Notes: generated by a model not told the origin, from the letters alone. A stretch of DNA of 64,000 nt from UBA2705 sp963977125 (GCA_963977125.1 CAXBNJ010000001.1:186001-250000); one strand, 5' to 3'; counted from the stretch's first letter, positions 34,886 through 44,310 are shown. Numbers and translations are program-made.

Positions 34886-34976
34886 TTTGGATACTCCTTA
34901 AAATTACGATTATTTCGCGTTTGTTTATATTGTGTTTGTGTCGTGTATATTTGGAAATTATTGGGTATTGTTTTTA

Positions 34977-35219
34977 TTATTTTTCAGCTGAAAAGGGCGT
35001 CGTTGTAATGCTGCCATCTTCATTCTGAGCAATTTTTTCAATTTTTAATTCAGCTTCTTTCAATTTTTTCTCGCAATGCTTTTTTAAAGCAACGCCGCGC
35101 TCATATGCGTCAATTGAATCTTCTAGGCTTGTTTGGCCGCTTTCTAGGTTCTGCACAAGGCTTTCTAACTCACTTAAAGCCGCTTCAAAATTCATATCTT
35201 GTATATTTATTTCAGCCAT
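34977..35219 (-). CDS. xseB: Exodeoxyribonuclease VII small subunit
   Basis: The ATG at 35219 gives an 80-residue protein, typical of XseB; the open frame upstream of it has no RBS and is unlike the family. The FEAALSELESLVQNLESGQTSLEDSIDAYERG helical core is the family signature. With XseA it degrades single-stranded DNA from both ends. It leads the isoprenoid cluster xseB-ispA-dxs, an association that is widely conserved. No xseA is in the window. Confidence 0.94.
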   Translation of the reverse strand: MAEINIQDMNFEAALSELESLVQNLESGQTSLEDSIDAYERGVALKKHCEKKLKEAELKIEKIAQNEDGSITTTPFSAEK

Positions 35220-35450
35220 AATTACTTCGTAGTTGTTGCATGTTGATGTCGTATTTATCCAAGGCATTCTATTGTAGAATCCCCTCCAGTACAAGGCGAT
35301 TGATACGATATACGCATATTTCTGTGTTGAATCAATATGCGCCATGCATAAATAGCAGGGCTCTATTTCCATATAAACAGGACTAAGGTGGTGCATTTTA
35401 CTGTATACTTAACATATAGTACAAATAGCACAAATTTAAGGAGGGCTTTA

Positions 35451-35585
35451 ATGGATATTCAGCACGTTACAGAAACATTAAATACAAATCTTTTTACTTG
35501 GCGCATTTCAAAACATAAAAGCGGTCAGCGCGAAAGCGACGTTAATAAGCAATTGGTCTTACGCCCACGTTTGCGTCTTAATTAA
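35451..35585 (+). CDS. Small basic protein, 44 aa
   Basis: The ATG at 35451 has a perfect AAGGAGG eight bases upstream, which argues that it is translated. The product is polar and Arg/Lys-rich (FTWRISKHKSGQRESD ... RPRLRLN), with no membrane segment. Its transcript is divergent from xseB. Its size and basic character recall the small protein at 24533, though they do not align. No function can be given. Confidence 0.55.
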   Translation: MDIQHVTETLNTNLFTWRISKHKSGQRESDVNKQLVLRPRLRLN

Positions 35586-35718
35586 AATCTAGAATCTAAT
35601 TGCGGTATCAAGTGGTTGTTCTTGCATGTTTTTATGTGGATGGCTGGTTGTGCCGCATTGTGATTCTTTGCTTGGGCTTGGGCTTCGGTTCCGCCCATAG
35701 TCTTTTGCAGTAAGGGGC

Positions 35719-36651
35719 TTACATAAAGGCTTTGATATGCGCGGCATAGCTGCTTTTAAGAGCTTTCAAATCATAGCCACCTTCCAATACAGAAATTATA
35801 CGGCCCTCCGCATGTTTAATGGCAATGGCGTATAAATGGTGCGTCAGCCATGTGTAATCATCTTCAGTGAGGTTAAAGTCACCGTGAGGGTCATCTTTAT
35901 GGCCGTCAAACCCTGCTGCAATAAATACAATATCAGGCTTGTAAGCGTCGAGAGCAGGTAAAATCGTATCTTTATAAGCGGCTTTGATCGCCTCGCCATC
36001 AGCGCCAGCGCTTAGCGGTACGTTGAGAATTTTTTCATCGGCATTTTCTGAGACTAAGCCTGTATGCGGGTAGTGTTTGTCTTGATGTGTTGAAATATAA
36101 AAGCACGGTAGATCAAGTTGATTGACGATATCTTGGCAGCCATTGCCGTGATGGACATCGAAATCAATAATCGCGATACGCTCAAAGCCAAGATCAGCAG
36201 CTTGCGCGGCGCCGATCATGACGTTATTAAACAAGCAAAATCCCATGGCTTGGTCATATGTTGCATGGTGACCAGGCGGGCGGGTGATGCATAAGCCGAC
36301 TTTTGCAGATTGTGCATGTATGTTTTTTACCGCTGTGATGACGCTTCCTGCCGCTAAGCGGGCAGCTCTTAGGCTGTAAAAAGACATCACAGTATCTTTA
36401 TCAATATGTTCGTAAACACCATCTTCATACGGGTCTGATTCGCCGATAAGGGCTAAATGCGCAGCGCTATGGGCGCGCAAAATATCCTCATCTGTGGCGG
36501 GGATAGGGTCTATTTTCTCAATTGCTGTAAAAGCAGGCTTTGCAATTAAACCCAATAAGCTTTGCAGGCGCGCAGCATGTTCTGGGTGGTCTGCACCGGT
36601 ATCATGTGCTAAGCATTTATCTGAGGCGTATATTTTTATGTGTTCATTCAT
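35719..36651 (-). CDS. Histone deacetylase-like amidohydrolase (acetylpolyamine/acetoin-utilisation type)
   Basis: The ATG at 36651 gives 310 residues; the longer open frame overlaps the divergent promoter region. HPEHAARL near 21-28, RPPGHHA with the catalytic His pair, and DFDVHHGNG with zinc-binding Asp and His are the arginase/deacetylase fold marks of the class II HDAC-like bacterial family. These enzymes remove acetyl groups from lysine, polyamines or small acetyl amides. The substrate is not predictable. It is divergent from the phosphatase gene at 36711. Confidence 0.9.
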   Translation of the reverse strand: MNEHIKIYASDKCLAHDTGADHPEHAARLQSLLGLIAKPAFTAIEKIDPIPATDEDILRAHSAAHLALIGESDPYEDGVYEHIDKDTVMSFYSLRAARLAAGSVITAVKNIHAQSAKVGLCITRPPGHHATYDQAMGFCLFNNVMIGAAQAADLGFERIAIIDFDVHHGNGCQDIVNQLDLPCFYISTHQDKHYPHTGLVSENADEKILNVPLSAGADGEAIKAAYKDTILPALDAYKPDIVFIAAGFDGHKDDPHGDFNLTEDDYTWLTHHLYAIAIKHAEGRIISVLEGGYDLKALKSSYAAHIKAFM

Positions 36652-36710
36652 GGAAGTGTTATGCCTTAGATGTAAATATAAAGCAAGAAAACTCAAAGGA
36701 CCGTTTAGCG

Positions 36711-37496
36711 ATGTCGGCACTACAAGCAGGAAAACGAATTTATGCAATTGGAGATATTCATGGTTATTTGGATGCCTTAAAAGTAATGCAGGACTTAATT
36801 TTTGAAGATCTAGAAGCGTCTAAAATAGACCCGAAAAATAAAAAAAACGACGTGTCGATTGTATATCTTGGAGACTATATAGACCGCGGCCCTGCATCGT
36901 TTGGTGTGATGGAAGATTTGATGGCGCAGCGTGATATTGTGGATGGTATAAACCGTGTCTTTATTTGCGGCAATCATGATTTAATTCTTAAAGATTTCAA
37001 GCCAGGATATCCGATTGCAGCAAGTTTGATGTGGTTTAAATATGGCGGTCTTAACACGCTTAAATCTTATGGCTTTGATGTAAATGACGCGATGGACTTG
37101 CCAGAAATTGAACAGCTTCAGGCGGAGTTTAGAAACGCTATCCCCAAAACGCATCGTGACTTTATTAAATCCATGCCGTTTTCTCATATTGAAGATGACT
37201 ATCTTTTTGCGCATGCGGGAATTGATCCGCATAAATCCTTACTCGATCAAGGGCAAGATGATTTCACTTTAATTCGTGAACCGTTTTTGTCATGGGAGAA
37301 AAATTTAGATAAGCGCGTTGTGCATGGTCATACAATATCTGAGCAGCCAGCTATTCTACCTCATCGCATCGGCATAGATGTCGGCATTTATAAACATGCG
37401 CGTCTTGGTTGTGTGATTTTGGAAGAAGATGCCCATAGATTTATATATGCGCCAACGGCCTGTAAGGGCTATTACGACCCTAAAAGTTCAGAATAG
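36711..37496 (+). CDS. Calcineurin-like serine/threonine protein phosphatase
   Basis: The ATG at 36711, with AAAGGA upstream, gives 261 residues; an upstream open stretch overlaps the divergent gene. The metal-ligand motifs GDIHG (about 14-18), GDYIDRGP (about 53-60) and GNHD (about 90-93), then the HAGIDP and VHGHT His motifs, define the bacterial PP1-like metallophosphatases that act on Ser/Thr phosphoproteins or dinucleoside polyphosphates. It reads toward, and converges with, the receiver gene. Confidence 0.92.
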   Translation: MSALQAGKRIYAIGDIHGYLDALKVMQDLIFEDLEASKIDPKNKKNDVSIVYLGDYIDRGPASFGVMEDLMAQRDIVDGINRVFICGNHDLILKDFKPGYPIAASLMWFKYGGLNTLKSYGFDVNDAMDLPEIEQLQAEFRNAIPKTHRDFIKSMPFSHIEDDYLFAHAGIDPHKSLLDQGQDDFTLIREPFLSWEKNLDKRVVHGHTISEQPAILPHRIGIDVGIYKHARLGCVILEEDAHRFIYAPTACKGYYDPKSSE

Positions 37497-37543
37497 GGCG
37501 GCGCTGCCATAAGGGCGTGTATATATTATATATGAGGGATTTT

Positions 37544-37921
37544 TTATTCTTTTGCAGCTTCTAATTGCTCATTCACGGTGCGAATAAGCACTTCAGACTT
37601 AAATGGCTTTTGAATTGTTGCATTGGCAAAAGCCTCCGCGCCTGTAAGCGCCCAGTCGGCAGTTAAGGCTGCGCCGCCGCCTGATATAACAATAATCGGT
37701 ACGGTTTTATTGCGTGCGCGGGCAAAAGTCATGATGTCAAAGCCATCTTTTTCAGGCATGAACATATCTGTTATGATCAGGTCATAATCGTTGTTTTCAA
37801 TGGCTTTTTGGCCTTTGATACCATCACAAGCATCGTCCACAATATGGCCTTCATTTTCCAATGTTACCTTAATTGTTTCGCGCACGCCATCCGTGTCATC
37901 GATTACGAGTATTCTTGCCAT
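37544..37921 (-). CDS. Single-domain response regulator receiver
   Basis: The 125-residue CheY-like protein has the acidic pair Asp8-Asp9, phospho-acceptor Asp52 in LIITDMFMPEKDGFD, a VISGG motif in the position of the conserved Ser/Thr, and the invariant Lys in QKPF. There is no output domain. It probably relays or sinks phosphate from a histidine kinase elsewhere; no kinase is adjacent. AAGG lies upstream of the ATG. It is well conserved as a family type and intact. Confidence 0.92.
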   Translation of the reverse strand: MARILVIDDTDGVRETIKVTLENEGHIVDDACDGIKGQKAIENNDYDLIITDMFMPEKDGFDIMTFARARNKTVPIIVISGGGAALTADWALTGAEAFANATIQKPFKSEVLIRTVNEQLEAAKE

Positions 37922-38473
37922 GATTCTAAGAAGCCTTTTATTTGTTTATAACGTCTATGTTAGTGAAAAAGCAGGTTGAGTACAACCATTTTCGATGAAT
38001 ACTTTTGGAAATTAGGGCGCGCCGGTGATTAAAAGAGTTTTATTTTTTATGCTGTCCGTGTCGGGCTATGGCGTTGAGAGCTGTGAAATGACGACGATCA
38101 AGGGCTATAAGTTAAGTCGAGATCATCAACGTCGCGTGGTTTAAGCTGTCGCGCGGCAAAGTTAAGCATATCAAGGCCGCTATGGTCTTTGCCCGCTTTG
38201 GTTGTACGTATATCAGGGGGGCGGCATCATTTTGATATGTCGATAAGCCTTTTTGAATCGTGGGGGTATTAGCGCTGATATTGCACGACTGGAGTTTATA
38301 GCGCAGGAATGATTCGGCACTAGATGAGCGGCATATTCTACCAGTGCAGATTAAAGCATGTTTTCATATGTACATTAAATATGTTGGTAAGGGGCAAAGA
38401 ATAGATTGACCTTAGCAAGTTTATTCTTAGGATACAAATATCTAAACTGTGTATTTTTAAGAAAGATAATTCT
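37922..38473. other. 550-base gap with a decayed gene
   Basis: No intact gene is seen. It holds the receiver gene's promoter at the left, a probable gene remnant on the minus strand at 38098-38363 (listed separately), and at the right the promoter region of olsB, where TTGACC at 38406 could be a -35. Confidence 0.5.
38098..38363 (-). pseudogene. Remnant of a C-terminal protein end (cytochrome c-like?)
   Basis: On the minus strand a frame is open for 88 codons and ends in TGA at 38098, but no start codon with an RBS is present and it is stopped at 38364. The translated end contains AESFLRYKLQS and, near the stop, GLDMLNFAARQLKPRDVDDL. The layout resembles the tail of class I cytochromes c (YLxxQLxxF ... 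M ... A..L...D...LA.YY), but no CxxCH haem motif lies within it. It may be the 3' end of a gene whose front was lost. Low certainty. Confidence 0.35.
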
Positions 38474-39334
38474 GTGAGTTTAACAGATGTTGATATAGCG
38501 GCGAGTGCCGAAACTTCTATCGAAGTTCAAGTTGCGGACAGCCCAGAGTTAATCGAGGCGGCGCAAAAAGTGCGCTATCAGGTCTTTTATGAAGAATACG
38601 GCGCACAGCCAACCCCAGAAATGGCCGCCCAGAAAAAAGATTTTGATCCCTATGATGCCTTTGCGGATCATCTGGTTGTTATTGATCATAAGCAAAAAGA
38701 TAAAAACCACGGCGTTATCGGCACATATAGAATGCTGCGCGCGACGAGTTTAAAAGGCGATACGGATTTTTACACGGCCAGTGAGTTTAAAATTGATGCG
38801 CTGAAAGACTCAGGTGCGGATCTTTTGGAGCTCGGCCGCTCTTGCGTTTTACCTGATTATCGCACGCGCCCAGTGTTGCAGGCATTGTGGAAAGGAATCG
38901 CGGTTTATGTCGCTGATCATAAAATAGATTTATTATTTGGCTGTGCGAGTTTTAATGGCACGGATATTAAGGCAATTGAAAAAGAACTCTCCTATTTATA
39001 CCATTATCATTTAGCGCCGCCTTCGTTGCGTGCTGAAGCTTTAAGTGACCTCTATGTCAATATGGACATTCTGCCTAAAAACGAAATAAGCCATAATATG
39101 AAGCGGATTTTTGCGTCTCTGCCGCCGTTAATTAAAGGCTATTTACGCATTGGTGCGACAATTGGCGACGGGGCGATTATTGATGAGCAGTTTAACACAG
39201 TTGATGTCTGTATCATCTTGCCAACCCATTTAGTGACCGAGCGCTACTTGCGCCATTACCAAAGAAAAACGGATGGTAAAATTATTACAGATAGTAATTT
39301 TTCCCGAGAAATGCGCACGAATGAAGAGCCTTAA
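38474..39334 (+). CDS. olsB: N-acyl-ornithine synthase (GNAT-fold, OlsB-like)
   Basis: The start is a GTG at 38474 giving 286 residues. The sequence has the OlsB/HlyJ-type acyltransferase layout: AAQKVRYQVFYEEYG near 27-41, DHLVV, a central LLELGRSCVLPDYR, and FGCASFNGTD in the GNAT fold. OlsB adds a 3-hydroxyacyl chain from acyl carrier protein to the alpha-amino group of ornithine, giving lyso-ornithine lipid. The next gene overlaps and encodes the second acyltransferase. Other amino acids as acceptor (glutamine, for example) cannot be excluded. Confidence 0.85.
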   Translation: MSLTDVDIAASAETSIEVQVADSPELIEAAQKVRYQVFYEEYGAQPTPEMAAQKKDFDPYDAFADHLVVIDHKQKDKNHGVIGTYRMLRATSLKGDTDFYTASEFKIDALKDSGADLLELGRSCVLPDYRTRPVLQALWKGIAVYVADHKIDLLFGCASFNGTDIKAIEKELSYLYHYHLAPPSLRAEALSDLYVNMDILPKNEISHNMKRIFASLPPLIKGYLRIGATIGDGAIIDEQFNTVDVCIILPTHLVTERYLRHYQRKTDGKIITDSNFSREMRTNEEP

Positions 39335-40091
39335 AGCCAGTTTAAAAATCATTCTCTTTTTATGTTTATGTGCGCTTGTTGTGCCCTGTCAGTTTGTCTA
39401 TTTGCTTTTTGTTAAGGGCTATAGCGCCTATACAATTCCTTATCTATGGCAACGCTGCGTTTGCAAAGTCTTTGGCATTAAAGTTACCGTGAAGGGCGTT
39501 GCATTGTCAAAGCACCAGACGGTTTATTGCTCTAATCATTTATCTTATTTAGATATCCCCGCAATCGGCTCCGTATTGAAAGCGTCATTCGTTGCGAAGT
39601 CAGAAGTTGAAAAATGGCCTGTTTTCGGATTTCTGTCTAAATTACAGCAAACTATTTTTATTTCCCGCCGCCGTCACGATGCTAAAAAAGGCGCAGAGAA
39701 AATCAAAACAGGGCTGAGTGACGGCAAAAATATCATTTTGTTTCCCGAAGGCACATCAAGTGATGGGCGCAGCTTATTACCAATGAAAGCCGCCATGCTG
39801 TCACCGCTTGTTGGCTTGAGTGATGTTTACATTCAGCCCTTTACGATTCTTATTCGTAAAGTTGATGACCAAGAAATAAATAATAATGACCAGCAGCAGG
39901 GGCTAAGAGACCTTTATGCATGGCATGGTGATATGGAGCTCGCGCCTCATTTGTGGCGGTTTTTGCAAGGTAAAGGGGCAGAGATAGATTTGATCCTCCA
40001 TGAGCCTATTTCAGCGCATGATATGGGCGATCGCAAGCGCCTTGTCGCGCTTTGTGAAGAAAAAATCAGAATAGCTCTTGTAACTGTTTAA
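39321..40091 (+). CDS. olsA: 1-acyl-glycerol-3-phosphate-type acyltransferase (PlsC/OlsA-like)
   Basis: The ATG at 39321 overlaps the end of olsB by 14 bases. The 256-residue membrane-associated protein has one N-terminal helix (about 7-30), the catalytic NHLSYLD (HxxxxD; about 74-80), FISRRR and the FPEGTSS substrate motif. PlsC-family enzymes add an acyl chain from acyl-ACP; as partner of OlsB it would complete ornithine lipid by O-acylation. Ornithine lipids replace phospholipids in many alphaproteobacteria when phosphate is low. The overlap supports this over a simple PlsC. Confidence 0.85.
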   Translation: MKSLKASLKIILFLCLCALVVPCQFVYLLFVKGYSAYTIPYLWQRCVCKVFGIKVTVKGVALSKHQTVYCSNHLSYLDIPAIGSVLKASFVAKSEVEKWPVFGFLSKLQQTIFISRRRHDAKKGAEKIKTGLSDGKNIILFPEGTSSDGRSLLPMKAAMLSPLVGLSDVYIQPFTILIRKVDDQEINNNDQQQGLRDLYAWHGDMELAPHLWRFLQGKGAEIDLILHEPISAHDMGDRKRLVALCEEKIRIALVTV

Positions 40092-40148
40092 ATTTTTTTG
40101 CAAACTCACACAAATAATAATGATTTAATAAACGGAAAGATGAAAAAT

Positions 40149-40364
40149 ATGAGCTTCTCAGGCGACGAAATAACCCGCGTTCAAAAAACATTACAAATGC
40201 GCTTTAAAAACGATGAAATTACGCTGCGCCGCCGCGATAAGGCTGATGATTCTGTTGAAGTTTATATGGATAACGAATTCTTCGCGATTATTTATAAAAA
40301 TGACGAAGAGGGCGAAGTGTCTTATGACTTTAATATGTCGATATTAGAAGAAGATCTGAAGTAA
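40149..40364 (+). CDS. DUF3126-family protein
   Basis: The ATG at 40149 lies about ten bases after GGAAAG and gives 71 residues; the ATG at 40140 is a close alternative. The whole sequence (SGDEITRVQKTLQMRF ... EVYMDNEFFAIIYKNDEEG ... FNMSILEEDL) is that of the DUF3126 family, which is nearly confined to Alphaproteobacteria. Its function is not known. It is a useful taxonomic sign for the window. Confidence 0.88.
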   Translation: MSFSGDEITRVQKTLQMRFKNDEITLRRRDKADDSVEVYMDNEFFAIIYKNDEEGEVSYDFNMSILEEDLK

Positions 40365-40528
40365 GCTTGACGTTAAATACTAAATGTTTTGAATGTTTTA
40401 CGCTTAGGGGCAATCCAAAGATTGCAATATAATCGTAATTTATAGTACAATGAATCAGTATTCTTTTTCATGGTACGGATCAAAAATGTGTATCATGCGT
40501 CATATCGTTGAGTTAGCTAGGGGCAAGC

Positions 40529-41434
40529 ATGTTTAAACAAACCACGAAATTCCGTTACATTCCGCAAGCTATCTGCTTGGGTTTGTTGATGGCTTCTTTT
40601 GCTATTATATCTACGCCAAGTAAAAAGCTTTGCGCCGCGAACCTTGAATCAAATATATGTGATCCAAATATCTGGGACACGATTGTTGGCCGCGCATGGA
40701 TAGAAGCCCAGCGAGAAATCGAGATTAGCCAGTCGTTAATCACGCGCCCAGACAGCGTGCTTCAATTATCTTGCTTTGATGCTTTTGTTATTAAAGCCGC
40801 GGGTGATGCAACGCCTTTTAGTGGTGCGACGGATAAGAATGCAATTAAAACATTAATTACCAATACGGTAACCACGTCCATGACCAATTATCTTGGTTTC
40901 GCAGGCTATAGCGTCAGCTCTGGTGGCGGTACGATGGCCGGTCTAGGCTATCAAACAGATGCGAATGCCTCTTTTTCATCACAATGTCAAACGGCAATGA
41001 ATGTTTGGACGCATTTTAAATGTTCAAACATGCCTGACTTGGAAGCTTATGTATTTGATACGTTAAAAAAGAATGACCCTCGTAAAATTTATACGGGAAC
41101 GTCAGTAGGTACATCAATCAGTCGTTGCACCGATAAAGGTTACACAAAAAAACAACAGCAAGAGATTAATACGAAGGGAATTTACCCTCTTATTGATAGA
41201 GAAGAGATCTGGACGAGGCAAATTGAACGTTTAAATTCAGCATCTGTTGCGGCTTCTACGCCAAGCTATTTTGATTTAGTGACAACATTCTCAGATATGA
41301 CTTCACCGATCGGGGCCTGCGCTGCGCCTATTCAGACGGGCGTTCAAATTGTAACGACCAGCGGCGCGTCAACGCCGGAAATGATCTGTCCTAATCCTGG
41401 GTGCTCATATAACGGTTCAAGCTGCGTACGTTAA
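40529..41434 (+). CDS. Secreted Cys-containing hypothetical protein, 301 aa
   Basis: A signal peptide spans about residues 1-37 (hydrophobic AICLGLLMASFAII, then KKLCAA). The mature protein is rich in Ser, Thr and Cys (about ten Cys), with SNICDPNIWDTIVGRAWIEA after the cleavage site and a C-terminal Cys cluster ICPNPGCSYNGSSCVR. It should be periplasmic or surface-exposed with disulphides. No family is recognised. It stands alone, followed by a symmetrical terminator shared with the convergent gene. Confidence 0.72.
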   Translation: MFKQTTKFRYIPQAICLGLLMASFAIISTPSKKLCAANLESNICDPNIWDTIVGRAWIEAQREIEISQSLITRPDSVLQLSCFDAFVIKAAGDATPFSGATDKNAIKTLITNTVTTSMTNYLGFAGYSVSSGGGTMAGLGYQTDANASFSSQCQTAMNVWTHFKCSNMPDLEAYVFDTLKKNDPRKIYTGTSVGTSISRCTDKGYTKKQQQEINTKGIYPLIDREEIWTRQIERLNSASVAASTPSYFDLVTTFSDMTSPIGACAAPIQTGVQIVTTSGASTPEMICPNPGCSYNGSSCVR

Positions 41435-41466
41435 GAGCAGGGCTTGAACAAGTAGTAATGATTTCG

Positions 41467-41496
41467 AATAAAGCCAGCATTATCGCTGGCTTTATT
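41467..41496. terminator. Bidirectional-type hairpin between convergent genes
   Basis: AATAAAGCCAGC (41467-41478) and GCTGGCTTTATT (41485-41496) form a perfect 12-bp stem with a six-base loop. A/T-rich stem ends give a T tract on both strands, suiting termination for genes on either side. Confidence 0.8.
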
Positions 41497-41548
41497 GATT
41501 CTGACGGCGAGCCAAGGATGTCTTGCCGCTGTAGTGTGAGGGAAAGAG

Positions 41549-41845
41549 TTAAACGGCTTGATGGAGCTGTATTGTCTTAAGCCGTGATTTTCCGCCGCGC
41601 TTAACTTCAAGGCTTGTTTTTGGTAAAGATAGTGCTTTTGACAGAAGTTTGATAATGGCCTTATTGGCCTTGCCGTCCTCGGGCGGGGTGGTCACATAAA
41701 GGCGTATTTGTTCCACGCAGCCATTTTCATCATTGGTGACGATCTTAATTTTATTCGCTGATGCATTGGGCGTAACATGCACGTCAAAGCAATCATGGTT
41801 AAGGGCCTTTATATAAGCCCATAAGGCATTATCGCTTTTTGACAT
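41549..41845 (-). CDS. DUF167 (YggU-like) family protein
   Basis: The 98-residue protein has the family core VHVTPNASANKIK, the LYVTTPPEDGKANKAIIKLL motif (about 48-66) and SLEVKRGGKSRLKTIQL at the end. DUF167 proteins are widespread and small; some are linked with RNA or cell division, but their role is unproved. Its mRNA ends toward the 40529 gene, with the shared hairpin between. It is of normal length. Confidence 0.92.
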   Translation of the reverse strand: MSKSDNALWAYIKALNHDCFDVHVTPNASANKIKIVTNDENGCVEQIRLYVTTPPEDGKANKAIIKLLSKALSLPKTSLEVKRGGKSRLKTIQLHQAV

Positions 41846-42021
41846 TATATCTGTTCCTTAAATAAGGGGCCTACAGCTTGTAAGCGTGAAGCATTCTACA
41901 CCACACCAACAGCGCCTAAGTAAAAGAAATAATTGGACTATCCCGTTTAACCTCTATAATTTTAACGCAGAAATATTGTTAAGCAAATGAATTTAATTCT
42001 CCGCGACAAAGGATCATGACA

Positions 42022-42366
42022 ATGAGCGATTTACCAAAATGTACAGAATGTGCCTCTGAATATACTTATGAAGTGCAAGGCATGTATTCTTGCCCAGAAT
42101 GTGGCCATGAATGGCCGAAAACAGCCGAGGGCGACGCAGAAGGTTCTGGCGACAAGGAAACCAAGGATGCGGTTGGTAACGTGCTCAAAGACGGCGATAC
42201 GGTCAGCATTATTAAAGACCTGAAGGTCAAAGGCTCTTCTTCTGTCGTTAAAGTCGGCACCAAGGTTAAAAATATCCGTCTTGTTGATGGCGATCATGAT
42301 ATTGATTGCAAAATCCCGGGTATTGGCCCGATGGGCCTTAAGTCACAATTCGTTAAAAAAGTTTAA
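42022..42366 (+). CDS. yjdM: Zinc-ribbon protein of the YjdM/PhnA family
   Basis: The ATG at 42022 (or 42016) gives 114-116 residues. An N-terminal zinc ribbon (CTECASEY ... YSCPECGHEW, about 6-32) is followed by an acidic linker and the SH3-like domain with VGNVLKDGDTVSIIKDLKVKG. These are the landmarks of YjdM, formerly named PhnA but not shown to cleave phosphonates. Function stays uncertain. It is intact and single. Confidence 0.92.
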   Translation: MSDLPKCTECASEYTYEVQGMYSCPECGHEWPKTAEGDAEGSGDKETKDAVGNVLKDGDTVSIIKDLKVKGSSSVVKVGTKVKNIRLVDGDHDIDCKIPGIGPMGLKSQFVKKV

Positions 42367-42544
42367 GAGACGGAGAATACGTTAAAATCGTGATCTAGCC
42401 CCCATAATGAACCTATATTTACGGGCATGGGCGTGGCCTATCGAATCTTTTTGAGGCTGGTTATTATTTTCCATAAACAAACACTTGCTTTTATTTCAGC
42501 TTTACTTTATATTGCCTCAACACAATATCTTTGGGGAAAGAAAT

Positions 42545-43312
42545 ATGAAGCAAGAGTTCATGAGCGCAGCGAAGCGCATAGGTAAATTTTTATCAGTTCC
42601 AGTATTGGCCTTTATGCTGGCAGCCTGTGGCGGCGAAGCTTCAGCCAGCAACGCGAGCACTGCTGCTGCACCAACAACAGTGGTCATGTCACAGAGTGTG
42701 AAAAAAGAGCTTCCATTCCCTCAGTTTCCAGCGTCAATAGAAGAGGTCCATTATAAAGGCCAAAAAGGCTGCCTTGCTGACAATGATAAGACATCTCTTA
42801 TAATTGGCGCTATTATGAGTAATGAAGGTTTAGAGTCTGTTGGTGCTTTGAGCTTTATGGAGACACCTAAAGATGGTGCGCATAGTTTTCGCATCATATA
42901 TAATAAAGAAAAAGATTACAGCTATATCATGGCGAATAAAGCTGAGGGATCTTTATGCCTTATCGACAAGTTAAAAAATATGTCTTTCCGAAATACGTTG
43001 AGCCTCCAAGCAGCCCGTTATACTCAACAAGGAGAATATTCAACAGAGCAGTGTAGTTTTACTAAGCGTTACGGTAATATTTGTGGAACGTTCGCACAGG
43101 TATCCGGTGCATTAATGAAGAATGGCTTTGCTGTTGATTGGCAAGGTGAAAGACAGAATGGCGATGTTCTGACACTGTTATCTAGTGATCAAAAATCATA
43201 TTACCTGACAACGGATGATGTATCAGGTGCAACGGTCGTTACTGGTGCAGGTAAGTATCCGTTTAAATATATCCAAGTTCCCGCGAAAGCATTATTGGCC
43301 AATAACTATTAG
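42545..43312 (+). CDS. Lipoprotein of unknown function, 255 aa
   Basis: The ATG at 42545 has GGGGAAAG upstream. A lipobox LAAC lies at about residues 25-28 (cleavage before Cys28 inferred), preceded by a hydrophobic stretch PVLAFM, so it is probably an outer- or inner-membrane lipoprotein. The mature part starts with a Ser/Ala/Thr linker and has several Cys (GCLADN, LCLID, EQCSFTKRYGNICGTF), suggesting disulphides. Family unknown. Its stop overlaps that of the convergent gene by four bases. Confidence 0.78.
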   Translation: MKQEFMSAAKRIGKFLSVPVLAFMLAACGGEASASNASTAAAPTTVVMSQSVKKELPFPQFPASIEEVHYKGQKGCLADNDKTSLIIGAIMSNEGLESVGALSFMETPKDGAHSFRIIYNKEKDYSYIMANKAEGSLCLIDKLKNMSFRNTLSLQAARYTQQGEYSTEQCSFTKRYGNICGTFAQVSGALMKNGFAVDWQGERQNGDVLTLLSSDQKSYYLTTDDVSGATVVTGAGKYPFKYIQVPAKALLANNY

Positions 43313-44076
43313 GCAAAGCTGAAATCATTCATATTCATGTGATTTGGTGCAATTTCTGGGGTTTCCGCTTCTGTATTTGCCGCTTCTTTATTAGTCTGAG
43401 AAATCAGGACCTGCTGGCCAGTAAGTTCTTCTAGAGAGAAACTATCGTCGAAACTTAGAGGGTTAAAGTTGTCGCTTAATTCTTCGCGTGGTTCATTTAA
43501 CTTTGCAGCTCTATACGCTGCTAAATCATTCTTCACCTCTTGGCTCGAATCTTCATTGGCGTTTTTTTTGATAGCATCAATTTGGTCTTTGAAATCCTTA
43601 TTTGTTTCGTAGGCATCTTCCACGAACTTCATATCTTCTTCGGTTTCTGTTCCCTTCTTGAAACGCTCTGCCATCTCTAAGCTCTGTGCAAGCTCTAGGT
43701 TATATCGGGCCCGTTCTTCTGGCGTTTTTGCGTTCTCTGCTTTCTCTTTTAACTGCTTATTGTAATTAGAAAGTGCGGAGTTTAAATCCCCGCGGCTTAT
43801 CTCAAGATCACCAATCTTCATCATTTGCTCATCGCGGACGGCGCGGTAAAAGGCCTCGGTAAGGTCATTGGCTTGCTTTTTTTCTTTTTCTTCTTTTTCT
43901 TGGGCAATTTTTGCATCACCAATCATATCAATGCTTAAGCCTGAGTCCTTCATGAACTCATCCTGTCGCAAGCCTTGTTGCGTTGTGGTTACAGCATCAT
44001 AGCCGCTGACCTCATGCTCAGCTTCATACTTTCCCAGATCGTTTAAACCGACCTCAAGCGCTTCATAATCGCTCAT
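43309..44076 (-). CDS. Cytoplasmic coiled-coil hypothetical protein, 255 aa
   Basis: The ATG at 44076 gives 255 residues; an upstream extension lacks an RBS and is unlike the rest. The protein is very rich in Glu, Lys and Ala, with probable long coiled coils (about 60-80 KIAQEKEEKEKKQAND and 95-165). No domain is recognised. The C end is polar with EIAPNHMNMNDFSFA. Its stop overlaps the stop of the convergent lipoprotein gene, so transcripts of the two must meet; no terminator is visible between them. Confidence 0.72.
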   Translation of the reverse strand: MSDYEALEVGLNDLGKYEAEHEVSGYDAVTTTQQGLRQDEFMKDSGLSIDMIGDAKIAQEKEEKEKKQANDLTEAFYRAVRDEQMMKIGDLEISRGDLNSALSNYNKQLKEKAENAKTPEERARYNLELAQSLEMAERFKKGTETEEDMKFVEDAYETNKDFKDQIDAIKKNANEDSSQEVKNDLAAYRAAKLNEPREELSDNFNPLSFDDSFSLEELTGQQVLISQTNKEAANTEAETPEIAPNHMNMNDFSFA

Positions 44077-44310
44077 AGCGAAAACTCTCTTCTTGTAATA
44101 AATAGTAATTTTAAAAGGAGAGAAAAAAAGAAATCCCCTCACACACGCTTTCAATCCTACAGCGTAAAAATTAAGATATTATTACTATTGCATAAGATTG
44201 CATACATTAAGGTTTTGGTAATGTTTTCAAGTGATTGGTGAAGGTGTGCCCAGCAAGTCGCGAGGCCATACGGTGTTTGCGATAAGCGGTGTTTATTGGT
44301 GAAAGCAACA

